The notes under the pieces are model-generated. The model saw only the letters and a list, made by a program, of their open reading frames with translations. It did no database searches and was not told the DNA's origin. DNA of 64,000 bases, from the NCBI GenBank assembly GCA_015064285.1, contig SVSN01000007.1:1-64000 (forward strand), read 5' to 3'. Made by a program: the position numbers and the translations under genes. This document shows, one piece after another, positions 6,995 through 16,074 of this stretch. This stretch comes from Oscillospiraceae bacterium (lineage in GTDB: Bacteria; Bacillota; Clostridia; Oscillospirales; CAG-272). Position 1 is the first letter of the stretch; each line of letters opens with the position of its first letter.

Positions 6995-8923
6995 ATGAAA
7001 ATTTTTGAGTCCGGGAAGTTTTTCACCGGCTGTAACTATTGGGCATCCCATGCCGGTACCAATATGTGGTCAGACTGGCGGCCGGATGTGATCGAAGAGG
7101 ATTTTGCCAGACTGGCGGAAGCGAAAATCGGGGTGCTGCGTATTTTCCCCCTATGGAGCGATTTTCAGCCCCTGCGGATCCATCGCGGAGGCGGCGGCAG
7201 TGAACGGGAATACAGACTCAGAGAAGATCCGCTGCCCTTTACCGAAGCGGGACGGGCCGGTGTGGATGAAGTTATGGCGGAACGGTTCGGCGTGTTCTGC
7301 GATCTGGCAGAAAAGTACGGTCTGAAGCTGATTGTGGGGCTTGTCACCGGCTGGATGAGCGGACGGATGCATATGCCTGAAGCTTTTGCCGGAAAAGCAC
7401 TGCTGACCGACCCGGCGGTGATCCGCTGGCAGGTGCGCTTTGTGCGGTACATGGTGAAGAATTTCAAGGATAAACCCGCCATCGCCGCATGGGATCTGGG
7501 CAACGAATGCAACTGCATGGGCAGTGCCGACCGGAACGCTGCGTATCTGTGGACCACGGTAATCACCGATACCATCAAGCTGGAAGACCCGGATAAGCCG
7601 GTGGTATCCGGTCTGCACGGGCTGAAGCCGGACGGAAACTGGACGCCGGAGGATCAGGGCGAGATTCTGGATATCCTGTGTACCCATCCGTACCCCCTGT
7701 TCACGCCCCACTGCGATACCGATCCCCTGAACCAGATGAAATCCATCCTGCACTCTACGGCGGAATCGGTGATGTACGAAACCATCGGCGGCAAGCCCTG
7801 TTTCATTGAGGAAGCCGGTACCCTGGGACCCATGATCGGAGATGAAGACATTGCGGCAGACTATATCCGTACAGCGCTGATCTCCGCCTGGGCTCACGAT
7901 CTGCGGGGCTTTGTGTGGTGGTGCGCCAACGAACAGTCTGCGCTGACCCACACGCCCTATGACTGGGATGCTGTGGAAAGAGAGCTGGGGCTGTTCCGCC
8001 TGGACGGCTCGCCCAAGCCTGTAGCCGGTGCTTTCGCAGACTTTATGAAGCAGCTGGGCATATGGGAAACGAATCTGGAAAAACTGCCGCCCCGGATTAC
8101 CGATGGTGTGTGTGTGCTGACCGCCGGTCAGGACAACTGGGCTGCGGCGTACGGAACATTCCTTCTGGCAAAACAGGCCGGACTGGATATTACCTTTGCC
8201 TGGTGCCATGATGAAATTCCAACGGCTCCTGCCTATTTCCTGCCGGCACTGAGCGGTCTTGCTGCCATTGAAGGACATGAACTGACAGAACTGCTGCGCA
8301 GGGTACATGACGATGGTGCCAGTCTGTATCTTTCCGTGAACGACGCTCTCCTTTCTCCCTTTGCCTCGTTTGCCGGCGTGAAGGTGAAGACCAGATGCCG
8401 CCGGACGGCAGGCGATACTGTAAAGCTGGGGGATACCGCTTTCAGTATGTGGAGTCCCATCCGGATGCAGATGGAAGCTACCACCGCCAAAACGCTGGCA
8501 GAGGACGAAGAAAACAGACCGGTGTTCACCGTCAACGAATACGGGAAAGGGAAAGTGTACTTCTGTGCCTATCCTCTGGAACTGGATGCATCCTGCAAGC
8601 CGGGCGTGATCAGCGGACAGACAGCGGTTCCCACCTGGCGGTTCTATGAGGCCATGGGGCTGAAAAATCCCGCAAAGCTGTTTGTTCCCACAGCCGGTGA
8701 CACGCAGTATATCGGGATCACGGAACATCCGGTTGACGAAAACCGCCGGGTATTGGTATTTGTAAACTATACGCCGGAAGAACGATCGGTTACTGTAAAC
8801 CTTGTCGGCTGGCAGGTGCGGTATCTGCAGTATTTCACGGAAGGCAATGTGATCAAGGGCACGGACGAGCTGACCATAACTCTGCCCGGCAACACCGGTG
8901 CTGCCGTAATTCTGAAAAAATAA
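6995..8923 (+). CDS. Clan GH-A (GH5-like) glycoside hydrolase
   Basis: A 642-aa protein. The first ~380 residues form a TIM barrel typical of cellulase/mannanase-like enzymes. WDLGNECNCMG holds the general acid/base Glu after Asn, and CFIEEAGTLG likely holds the nucleophile Glu. The remaining ~260 residues resemble the glutamine-amidotransferase-like and beta-sandwich parts found after some GH-A barrels. There is no signal peptide, so it should act in the cytoplasm on short oligosaccharides. The start at 6995 is set by GGGAGG upstream and the promoter. It is first in an operon with ThuA and Gfo/Idh/MocA genes (28-bp gaps), a context for oxidised or unusual glycosides. Exact family and substrate are uncertain. 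Confidence 0.8.
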   Translation: MKIFESGKFFTGCNYWASHAGTNMWSDWRPDVIEEDFARLAEAKIGVLRIFPLWSDFQPLRIHRGGGGSEREYRLREDPLPFTEAGRAGVDEVMAERFGVFCDLAEKYGLKLIVGLVTGWMSGRMHMPEAFAGKALLTDPAVIRWQVRFVRYMVKNFKDKPAIAAWDLGNECNCMGSADRNAAYLWTTVITDTIKLEDPDKPVVSGLHGLKPDGNWTPEDQGEILDILCTHPYPLFTPHCDTDPLNQMKSILHSTAESVMYETIGGKPCFIEEAGTLGPMIGDEDIAADYIRTALISAWAHDLRGFVWWCANEQSALTHTPYDWDAVERELGLFRLDGSPKPVAGAFADFMKQLGIWETNLEKLPPRITDGVCVLTAGQDNWAAAYGTFLLAKQAGLDITFAWCHDEIPTAPAYFLPALSGLAAIEGHELTELLRRVHDDGASLYLSVNDALLSPFASFAGVKVKTRCRRTAGDTVKLGDTAFSMWSPIRMQMEATTAKTLAEDEENRPVFTVNEYGKGKVYFCAYPLELDASCKPGVISGQTAVPTWRFYEAMGLKNPAKLFVPTAGDTQYIGITEHPVDENRRVLVFVNYTPEERSVTVNLVGWQVRYLQYFTEGNVIKGTDELTITLPGNTGAAVILKK

Positions 8924-8951
8924 AAATTACATAAACGAAAGGAAACACAAA

Positions 8952-9674
8952 ATGGAAAAGGTTCTGATTTTTCAGGGGGGATGGGACGGCCATGAGCCCC
9001 AGCTGACCTCCAGGCGTTTTGCAAAAATGATGGAAGACGAAGGGTATTCCGCTGAGATTTACGACACGCTGGATTGTCTTGCGGATCCGGAAAAGCTGGA
9101 AACCTACTCTTTGATCGTTGCCTGCTGGACCATGGGCTCTATCCCCGGAGAATACACCCGCAACGTATCCAGAGCAGTCAGCAAGGGTACCGGACTTGCC
9201 GGATGCCACGGCGGGATGTGTGATGCTTTCCGGCAGGACACCGAATGGCAGTTCATGACCGGCGGTCAGTGGGTCAGCCATCCGGGCGGTGATGGTGTGG
9301 AATATATGGTAAATATCTGCCACAGCTCTTCCCCCATCGTGACCGGTCTGGAAGACTTCCCCGTAAAAAGCGAACATTACTACCTCCACGTAGACCCGGC
9401 CATCGAAGTGCTGGCAACCACCCGTTTCCCGCTGGTGAACTATTTCCATGCTTCCAACAAGGTCATTGATATGCCGGTAGTATGGACGAAATACTGGGGC
9501 TGCGGCAGAGTGTTCTACACCTCTCTGGGGCACCACGACGATGTGTTTGACAACTCCCCCAACGCAGCTGTCCTGATGCGCAGAGGGATGAAGTGGGCGG
9601 CAGAGGGCAAGAAGTATGCCATTGAAAACGGCCTGTCCTCCGCCAGATACGAAAACAATGCCAAGATGTATTGA
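8952..9674 (+). CDS. ThuA domain protein
   Basis: A 240-aa protein of the ThuA class (class I glutamine-amidotransferase-like fold without the usual catalytic triad). It begins VLIFQGGWDGHEP and contains the typical GLAGCHGGMCDAFR turn and a C-terminal VFYTSLGHHDDVF stretch. ThuA proteins often sit with Gfo/Idh/MocA oxidoreductases and take part in trehalose or other disaccharide catabolism through 3-keto sugars. Here the neighbours are a GH5-like hydrolase upstream (28 bp) and a Gfo protein downstream (28 bp), which supports that role. AAAGGA is placed before the ATG. Confidence 0.92.
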   Translation: MEKVLIFQGGWDGHEPQLTSRRFAKMMEDEGYSAEIYDTLDCLADPEKLETYSLIVACWTMGSIPGEYTRNVSRAVSKGTGLAGCHGGMCDAFRQDTEWQFMTGGQWVSHPGGDGVEYMVNICHSSSPIVTGLEDFPVKSEHYYLHVDPAIEVLATTRFPLVNYFHASNKVIDMPVVWTKYWGCGRVFYTSLGHHDDVFDNSPNAAVLMRRGMKWAAEGKKYAIENGLSSARYENNAKMY

Positions 9675-9702
9675 TTCTGAAAAACGGAAAGGACATTCGG
9701 AT

Positions 9703-10809
9703 ATGAAAAAGATCAAGATCGGTTTTGTGGGTGTGGGTGCCATTTCCGGAATCTATCTGGAAAACATCACCAACATGTTCAAGGAAATTGAAATCATCGG
9801 CGTGTGTGACCTGATCCGTGAACGGGCGGAAAACGCTGTGAAGAAGTACAACCTTCCCAAGCTGTACAACGATATGCACGAGCTGTTCGCAGATCCCGAA
9901 GTGGATATCGTGCTGAACATCACCCGCCCCTACGAACACTATGAAGTGACAAAGGCGGCTCTTCTGGCGGGCAAGCACGTATACAGCGAAAAGCCCCTGG
10001 GTGCTTCTCTGGAAGAAGGGAAGGAACTGGTGGCTCTGGCAAAGGAAAAGGGACTGCTGCTGGGCGGTGCCCCCGACACATATCTGGGCGCCGGGATCCA
10101 GACCTGCCGCAAGGTCATTGAAGACGGCGTGATCGGTGATATCGTAGGCTGCGCAGGCTGGATGGTCTGCCACGGACACGAATCCTGGCATCCGGATCCG
10201 GAATTCTATTACAAGTACGGCGGCGGCCCCATGTTCGATATGGGTCCCTACTATCTGACCTGTCTGGTAAATCTGGTAGGCTGCGTGGAAGCGGTTTCCG
10301 CTATGACCAAGATTTCCTTCAAGGAAAGACTGATTACCAGCCAGCCGCATAACGGTGAGATCATCACAGTTGATGTTCCCACCTATTACGCCGGCAACCT
10401 CCGCTTTGTGAACGGTGCCATCGGTACCCTGATTACCACCTTTGACGTACACAATACTGCAAGAAACAACTGTCTGGAAATCTACGGTACCAAGGGTACG
10501 CTGTATGTGCCCGACCCGAACTGCTTCGGCGGCCCTGTTTATGTTCAGGTAGCCGGGGAAGAGAAGAAGGAAATACCGCTGGCGTTCAATTATCCGGAAA
10601 ACAGCCGTGCACTGGGTCTTGCGGATATGGCCAAGGCTGTGGCGGATGGCAGATGTTCGTTCCGTGCCAACTGCGGCCAGACCTTCCACGTACTGGAAAT
10701 CATGGAAGGCTTCGCAGCAAGCGGCGTAGAGCATAAGGAAGTGGAAATCACCTCCCGGTTTGACAAGACCCCTGCCATGGACCCCACTCTGGAAGTTGGT
10801 ATTCTCTGA
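9703..10809 (+). CDS. Gfo/Idh/MocA family oxidoreductase
   Basis: A 368-aa NAD(P)-dependent oxidoreductase. The N-terminal Rossmann fold begins KIGFVGVGAISG, the nucleotide-binding GxGxxx pattern. VYSEKPLG contains the conserved EKP lysine. The C-terminal half has the alpha/beta substrate domain with GGGPMFDMGPYYL, the usual GGGxxxDxGxH-like motif, though with a Tyr where His is common. Start ATG 9703 has GGAAAGGA upstream and removes the 29-residue overlap into the ThuA gene. It likely oxidises or reduces a sugar product of the operon's hydrolase; the substrate is unknown. Confidence 0.93.
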   Translation: MKKIKIGFVGVGAISGIYLENITNMFKEIEIIGVCDLIRERAENAVKKYNLPKLYNDMHELFADPEVDIVLNITRPYEHYEVTKAALLAGKHVYSEKPLGASLEEGKELVALAKEKGLLLGGAPDTYLGAGIQTCRKVIEDGVIGDIVGCAGWMVCHGHESWHPDPEFYYKYGGGPMFDMGPYYLTCLVNLVGCVEAVSAMTKISFKERLITSQPHNGEIITVDVPTYYAGNLRFVNGAIGTLITTFDVHNTARNNCLEIYGTKGTLYVPDPNCFGGPVYVQVAGEEKKEIPLAFNYPENSRALGLADMAKAVADGRCSFRANCGQTFHVLEIMEGFAASGVEHKEVEITSRFDKTPAMDPTLEVGIL

Positions 10810-10867
10810 AGGAAAGCTGATCGTTTACTCCATGCGTATTCGTAATACCGGAAAGGCAGGAAATCTG

Positions 10868-11602
10868 ATGCGCAGAACCATTCTGACATTCTTTACTGCA
10901 GTATTGCTTGTACTGCTATGTACACTGCCTGCTTTTGCCAATGCGACGGAACCGCCCTGCTTTACCATATTGGTCAACGGTGCACCGGAGGATCTGCAGA
11001 TCACAGTGGTCACGCCGGAAGGTGTACGGCAGGAACTGCATCCGGTGAAGCGGGGATGGGAAAGTTATTTCAGCTTCTACTATTATATGGATGGAAACTA
11101 TCTGGAACGGGAAGATGTAATTTCTTTCATGCTGGAGGTATCAACAAAGGGAGAAAACTATGCCTTTGAGATCCCTGATGATATCAGACAGTATAACACC
11201 ATATTCCATCTGGATCTGTCTGCCGGTACGCTGAAAGAAGCGGTACTGGCGGGACGGAATGCCCTGCTTGTTGCCATGCGGGTCAGCATCACATTGGTGA
11301 CGGAAGGAATGGTTCTGTGGCTGTTCGGGTATCGGACGAAGCGAACATGGATTGTCTTTCTGGCGGTAAATCTGGTGACACAGACCTTACTGAATCTGTC
11401 TGTCACCGGGGTAATTCCGCCGGATGGCTACTGGTGGTTTGCACTGATATTCGGAGAAATTCTGATCTTTCTGGCAGAAGCCACTCTGTTTACACTGCTG
11501 TTCCGGGAAAAGGGAAGACCTTTGGCAGCTTTGGTGTCACTCTGTGCCAACGGTATCAGTCTGGCTGCGGGTGCATGGATTTTGTCCGGTCTCCCGCTGT
11601 AA
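10868..11602 (+). CDS. Exported membrane protein of unknown function
   Basis: A 244-aa protein that I do not recognise. With the start at 10868 it opens with a clear signal peptide (MRRTILTFFTAVLLVLLC, cleavage probably after AFANA). A ~120-residue extracytoplasmic domain follows, including TILVNGAPEDLQITVVTPEG, then four hydrophobic helices to the end. An earlier ATG at 10832 is possible but would put charged residues before the signal. It is 58 bp after the Gfo gene and ends at a strong terminator, so it is the last operon member. Its role is unknown. Confidence 0.75.
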   Translation: MRRTILTFFTAVLLVLLCTLPAFANATEPPCFTILVNGAPEDLQITVVTPEGVRQELHPVKRGWESYFSFYYYMDGNYLEREDVISFMLEVSTKGENYAFEIPDDIRQYNTIFHLDLSAGTLKEAVLAGRNALLVAMRVSITLVTEGMVLWLFGYRTKRTWIVFLAVNLVTQTLLNLSVTGVIPPDGYWWFALIFGEILIFLAEATLFTLLFREKGRPLAALVSLCANGISLAAGAWILSGLPL

Positions 11603-11615
11603 AGCACAGCAAAAT

Positions 11616-11656
11616 AAGGCTTATCACTCTCCTTTGTGAGAATGGTAAGCCTTTTC
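11616..11656. terminator. Bidirectional terminator
   Basis: AAGGCTTA (11616-11623) pairs with TAAGCCTT (11646-11653), with further pairing of CTCTC/GAGA inside, and T runs lie on both sides. It separates the exported-protein operon from the convergent DUF4037 gene. Confidence 0.85.
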
Positions 11657-12745
11657 TCATGCCTTATAAAAATCCGATATCTTCGGATAATTCCCCGGAT
11701 CGTCCGAGAAATCCGATAAACCTGCAAGTTGACTGAAAGAACCAATGGACGGCAGCATTTCCAGCTCTGTGCCTGCCAGTTCCGCCATGGCCGATTCCGA
11801 CCAATGTTCCGCGAAAATCACTTTGATTGCTCTGCCGTAGTAATCCTGCACTTTTACCGGTACCGGGGCGGCAAGTCCGCTGTCATTGTGCATCTGTGCG
11901 GTAAGTACCATAGCCTGCAGCAGCTTTTCTTCCCGCAGGGTAACTGTATCCGCGGCAAGAGCGTCACGGATAGACTGACCGATGGCAGGATCTATGTCCA
12001 GTTTCCCGAAGGCGGTGCCGAACCACTTGCTGTAAGGCGCGTATACCCCTTGGTACAGGAAGCAGAGCCGCATGAGCCGTTCTGCCATCCGGGCACAGAT
12101 CAGCCGGGAACCGATGTCGTCCCCTGCATCTCCCGCACGCCGGAGAAAGGCCTGCTCAGAAGCGATGATATTCCAGCAGGAAGCAATCAGATACAGCCGA
12201 ACGGGCCGGGGATAATACCGTAGTTTTTCCACAAGTTCCATGCATCCCAGTCCGTCATAAAAGAACTTTCCGGAAATGATGGAGAGAAGCCGATGCTCCG
12301 AGATAGCAAGCCACATTGAATAGGTGAGGGAATCCGGATCCGGCGTACCCAGCTGTTCTGTAAGAAAACTGCCGAAAGTCTGTATGAAAATCAGCGGATG
12401 TACCGGCCCCTCGGTGATAAATGCCGGGTGACGTACACCGTTGTCGTTTTTGTCCGCTTCGGTAAAGTTTACGCTGTATCCCCGATAGGTGCAGGGCAGA
12501 CGTTCCGAAAAGGTTTTCATGACAGCATCCGCAAGGTACATATTCTCCGGGGCGAGAAACAGATAGAACCGCGGCCCCCACATGTGGTCACAGGAAACCG
12601 GATCGTCATACCCCAGAACATCGGAACCGTACCCGATCAGTGCGGCGGAATATACCAGTTCCGGAAAACAGTCGGCAAGGATTCTCTCAGCACAGTCATG
12701 GAAAAAACTTTCACACAGTTCCATGCCTTTGATAAACTCAGCCAT
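11657..12745 (-). CDS. DUF4037 family protein (nucleotidyltransferase-like)
   Basis: A 362-aa protein. The N-terminal third has the nucleotidyltransferase-like pattern of DUF4037: ALIGYGSDVLGYDDPVSCDH, a GS-(x)-DD arrangement as in the polymerase-beta fold, followed by the WGPRFYLFL strand. The rest is helical. Its reaction is not known. Its start overlaps the end of the upstream C39-like peptidase gene by 8 bp, so the two are co-translated. Some related proteins modify antibiotics or tRNA, but nothing here shows which. Confidence 0.82.
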   Translation of the reverse strand: MAEFIKGMELCESFFHDCAERILADCFPELVYSAALIGYGSDVLGYDDPVSCDHMWGPRFYLFLAPENMYLADAVMKTFSERLPCTYRGYSVNFTEADKNDNGVRHPAFITEGPVHPLIFIQTFGSFLTEQLGTPDPDSLTYSMWLAISEHRLLSIISGKFFYDGLGCMELVEKLRYYPRPVRLYLIASCWNIIASEQAFLRRAGDAGDDIGSRLICARMAERLMRLCFLYQGVYAPYSKWFGTAFGKLDIDPAIGQSIRDALAADTVTLREEKLLQAMVLTAQMHNDSGLAAPVPVKVQDYYGRAIKVIFAEHWSESAMAELAGTELEMLPSIGSFSQLAGLSDFSDDPGNYPKISDFYKA

Positions 12746-13454
12746 GAGTACACCCCTTTCCGGAAATCAGCAGACGTTTTCTGCGTTTTTTCCGGCGGAT
12801 ATATACGATACCGTCTACCAGATGACCGCTGTGGTGTCTGTGATGTTCCCGCCAGTCGGCAAGGGGCAGAAAATACCGGTGTCCCCAGGAGGAAAGCTCC
12901 AGCCAGCCGCTTGTCATACCTGCTGCCACCATATAATGGGCTCTGACAGAGGCACAGGGCTTTTCAGCGTCCGGAGAGGCGTACAGAGAAAGGGGATGTT
13001 TCTGCCAGAGCAGTGGGAAATCAGGCCCTACGGAAAAGATTACCGGAATATCCTCATCCAGCATCTGTCCCATCCGGCGGAGGGCTTTTTCCCGGCTGCA
13101 GCACCATGCGGCATGAAAGGGCATCCGGTGTCTGTGGAAATACCGGTTCAGGCAGAAGGCCAGAGACAGCCCGTTCATACCAAACCGGGGCAGAATGGGG
13201 AAATGCCGGCGACCGACAGTATCCAGCAGCGCAGCGCAGTATTCTTTGGATGGTTCAGGTGGCAGGGCTTCCAACGGCAGGGAAAAGCCGTCCGGATGAT
13301 GCAGACACAGGTACCCGAGCACCATCAGTGCCGCGGCAGGCCCGCATCCCCAACCCCGCATGGCGGGACGGGAAGACCACTGCTGGCTCAGACCGAACGC
13401 AGGAGCATGGCCGGTTTTTACAGGCCAGAACGGATGACGCAGACGGTGTTCCAT
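12738..13454 (-). CDS. Papain-like (C39-like) cysteine peptidase domain protein
   Basis: A 238-aa protein. GWGCGPAAALMVLGYL carries the candidate catalytic Cys at a helix start, as in C39/papain-like folds. SVRAHYMVAAGM gives the candidate His and ELSSWGHRYFLPL the following Asn/Asp-type strand. There is no signal peptide or membrane helix. I chose ATG 13454 because CCGGAGG lies 6 bp upstream; the ORF-track start is inside the -35 box. It overlaps the DUF4037 gene by 8 bp. It could process peptides or be an inactive binding domain; the pairing with a nucleotidyltransferase-like protein is unusual. Confidence 0.72.
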   Translation of the reverse strand: MEHRLRHPFWPVKTGHAPAFGLSQQWSSRPAMRGWGCGPAAALMVLGYLCLHHPDGFSLPLEALPPEPSKEYCAALLDTVGRRHFPILPRFGMNGLSLAFCLNRYFHRHRMPFHAAWCCSREKALRRMGQMLDEDIPVIFSVGPDFPLLWQKHPLSLYASPDAEKPCASVRAHYMVAAGMTSGWLELSSWGHRYFLPLADWREHHRHHSGHLVDGIVYIRRKKRRKRLLISGKGCTHG

Positions 13455-13488
13455 AGATACCTCCGGTAAGTTTTTCATATCTGCGACA

Positions 13489-13517
13489 ATTATACCGCAG
13501 AAACAAGATATTGTCAA
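13489..13517 (-). promoter_or_regulatory. Consensus sigma-A promoter of the peptidase/DUF4037 pair
   Basis: On the minus strand a perfect TTGACA (13517-13512) and a perfect TATAAT (13494-13489) are 17 bp apart, about 35 bp before the start codon. Confidence 0.9.
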
Positions 13518-13557
13518 TCGAAAATGGTTTACACCGGTGAAAACTTTGCGTTTGCGG

Positions 13558-13586
13558 TTGATTTACAGCATCGAATATGGTACAAT
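13558..13586 (+). promoter_or_regulatory. Promoter of the MFS/GDPD/GH20 operon
   Basis: TTGATT (13558-13563) and TACAAT (13581-13586) with a 17-bp spacer lie 40 bp before the transporter start. It is divergent from the promoter at 13489-13517. Confidence 0.7.
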
Positions 13587-13626
13587 AACTGTGTATGTGA
13601 TTTTGATGAATACGGCGGTGTTTGCT

Positions 13627-15168
13627 ATGAAGCTCAATTACAAGCGTACCATTCTGGTGGGGTTTGCCTTTTTCCTGATCAGTGTATTCTGGCAGGCGTA
13701 TGACAGTATTATCCCCAAAATGCTGACGGATAAGTTCGGGCTGAACCAGTTCTGGTCCGGGATCATCATGGCGCTGGACAATGTGCTGGCGGTATTCATG
13801 CTGCCGGTGTTCGGTTCCCTTTCCGATAAATGCAGTACAAAGCGGGGACGGAGAACACCGTTCATTCTCTGCGGTACGCTGGCAGCGGCCATTCTGTTTG
13901 TGGGGCTTTCCGTGACGGACAATCTGCAGTTGGCTGCCATAGAACCGGTTGCGGCAGTGACGGACAGTGCTGATGCAGCCTATTCCGGCGCAATGGACAA
14001 TCTGTATGCTTCCGGTGTGACTGTTTCCTATACCAAAGACGGCGTGAAAGACCGGTACACTCTGCCGGAACTGTTTACGGCGGAAGAATTTGCACAGATA
14101 CAGCCCGGTACGGTGGAATACCAGAATGCAGTAATTCCTGCAAGACAGGCCTATGCATGGCAGATGACGATGGAAAATCCGGTGACGCTGGTATTCTTTA
14201 TGCTGCTGCTGTTCCTGGTGCTTGTATCCATGGCCACATTCCGCTCTCCCGCGGTGGCGCTGATGCCTGACGTAACTCCCAAGCCCCTGCGTTCCAAGGG
14301 CAATGCCATTATCAATCTGATGGGCAGTGCAGGCGGTATTCTGGTACTGGTTCTGGGAATTGTGTTCGGAACCGGCAAGGCAGCCAATGCACTGATGTCC
14401 TACACAGGCTTTTTCGTGGTGACGGCACTGGTGATGCTGGCAGCCCTTGTCATCTTCCTCTTTACGGTAAAAGAACCCCAGTGGGCGAAGGAAGCACAGG
14501 AGATTTGCCCTGACACGCCTGCGGCGGATTCTGAAACCGCAGCGGTGCCCGGGAAACTGTCAAAGGCAGAGCTGCATTCCCTGTTTTTCATTCTGGCATC
14601 CGTTGTACTCTGGTTCTTTGGCTACAACGCTGTTACCAGCAAGTATTCGGTATATGCCGGACAGGTGCTGGGACTGGACTATAACCTGACCCTGATTGTG
14701 GCACAGGCGGCAGCCATTATTTCCTACCTGCCTGTGGGTATGGTAGCATCCAGGATCGGCCGGAAGAAGACCATTCTGGCCGGGATTGCCATGCTGGGGA
14801 CTTCTTTTCTGCTGGCATCCTTCATGCGGGAAGGTTCCAACATCTGGGTGATGAACGGTCTGTTTGCACTGGCCGGTATGGGCTGGGCGACCATCAATGT
14901 CAACAGTTATCCCATGGTGGTGGAACTGGCGAGAGCAGGCGATGTGGGCAAGTATACCGGGTACTACTATACCGCCAGTATGTCTGCACAGATTCTGACC
15001 CCTGTGATCAGCGGTGCATTTCTGACAACCATCGGGATGACCACCCTGTTCCCCTATGCGGCGATTTTCGTAGCCGGTGCGGCTGTAACCATGTCCTTTG
15101 TCAAGCATGGTGATGCAAAGCCCCAGGAGAAAAAATCCATACTGGAGCGGCTGGACGTGGATGAATAA
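13627..15168 (+). CDS. MFS transporter, sugar/cation-symporter type
   Basis: A 513-aa protein with about 12 membrane helices. The early loop GSLSDKCSTKRGRRTPFIL matches the GxxxDxxxxRxGRRxP loop seen in SLC45/GPH-like sugar symporters, and SRIGRKKTI is the equivalent loop of the second half. A ~60-residue extracytoplasmic insert (about 105-170) follows an early helix pair. I chose ATG 13627 because the region before it has no hydrophobic or conserved content and a GGCGGTG site precedes it. It heads an operon with GDPD and GH20 genes, so the cargo may be an amino-sugar or glycoside taken up for hydrolysis (inferred). Confidence 0.87.
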   Translation: MKLNYKRTILVGFAFFLISVFWQAYDSIIPKMLTDKFGLNQFWSGIIMALDNVLAVFMLPVFGSLSDKCSTKRGRRTPFILCGTLAAAILFVGLSVTDNLQLAAIEPVAAVTDSADAAYSGAMDNLYASGVTVSYTKDGVKDRYTLPELFTAEEFAQIQPGTVEYQNAVIPARQAYAWQMTMENPVTLVFFMLLLFLVLVSMATFRSPAVALMPDVTPKPLRSKGNAIINLMGSAGGILVLVLGIVFGTGKAANALMSYTGFFVVTALVMLAALVIFLFTVKEPQWAKEAQEICPDTPAADSETAAVPGKLSKAELHSLFFILASVVLWFFGYNAVTSKYSVYAGQVLGLDYNLTLIVAQAAAIISYLPVGMVASRIGRKKTILAGIAMLGTSFLLASFMREGSNIWVMNGLFALAGMGWATINVNSYPMVVELARAGDVGKYTGYYYTASMSAQILTPVISGAFLTTIGMTTLFPYAAIFVAGAAVTMSFVKHGDAKPQEKKSILERLDVDE

Positions 15169-15212
15169 TCGCAGGCTGCTTTCAAATATACGAATGGAGA
15201 AATACTGTATTT

Positions 15213-16055
15213 ATGATTGTACTCAATTCCCTGATTCTGGTTCTTGTTCTGTTTCTGGCGTATCTGTTCTGTATCCACCCCGGCAGCAGACCCATCCCGG
15301 AGGATATGCAGAAAAATTATGCACACCGGGGGCTGTACGGCGGTGATGTGCCGGAGAATTCACTGAAGGCCTTTGAAAACGCTGTAAATGCCGGATACGG
15401 GATCGAACTGGATGTGCAGCTTTCCTGTGACGGGGAAGTGGTGGTGTTCCATGACGCAACCCTGGACAGAATGACCGGCGTCCACGGCAAAGTAATCGAT
15501 TACACACTGGCGCAGCTGAAGACTATGGAACTGGATGGTTCCGAACATCGGATTCCTACCCTCAGAGAAGTGCTGGCGCTGGTGGACGGTAAGGTACCGC
15601 TGCTGGTGGAACTGAAGGGAGAAAGCACCGATACTTCCGTTTGCCCGGCGGCGGACGAAATCCTTCGGGAATACAGTGGCTCCTACCTGATCGAAAGCTT
15701 CAACCCGCTGCTGCTGCGGTGGTACAAAAAGAACCATCCCGATGTGCTCAGAGGTCAGCTGACCACCAATCTGAGCAAGGGACTGGGGAAAAATATGCGC
15801 AACCGCCTGCTGGATTCCATGATTCTGAATCTGGTGACCCGTCCCGATTTTCTGGCATACGATATCCGCTGCCCCAAGCGGTTTCCCGTGCGGCTGTGCA
15901 CCGGACTGTTCCACGCCAACCGGTTTGTCTGGACTGTCCGTGACCGGGACGAATACAGCAAATCCGAAGCGCTGGATGCTTTTGCCATCTTTGAAAATTT
16001 CTGTCCCCCCATTACCCTGAACATCGAAGACGAAAACGACGTTGCCGTTTCCTGA
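15213..16055 (+). CDS. Glycerophosphodiester phosphodiesterase, membrane anchored
   Basis: A 280-aa protein with one N-terminal hydrophobic helix (residues 3-20), then a GDPD TIM barrel. NYAHRGLYGGDVPENS holds the first catalytic His with the usual HRG...PENS motif. GYGIELDVQLSCDGEVVVFHD holds the metal-binding Glu-x-Asp and the second His. Near the end, FVWTVRD is the typical last strand. The enzyme splits glycerophosphodiesters into glycerol-3-phosphate and an alcohol. It lies 44 bp after the MFS gene and 19 bp before the GH20 gene. Confidence 0.93.
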   Translation: MIVLNSLILVLVLFLAYLFCIHPGSRPIPEDMQKNYAHRGLYGGDVPENSLKAFENAVNAGYGIELDVQLSCDGEVVVFHDATLDRMTGVHGKVIDYTLAQLKTMELDGSEHRIPTLREVLALVDGKVPLLVELKGESTDTSVCPAADEILREYSGSYLIESFNPLLLRWYKKNHPDVLRGQLTTNLSKGLGKNMRNRLLDSMILNLVTRPDFLAYDIRCPKRFPVRLCTGLFHANRFVWTVRDRDEYSKSEALDAFAIFENFCPPITLNIEDENDVAVS

Positions 16056-16074
16056 CTACATAAGGAGGAGCATT

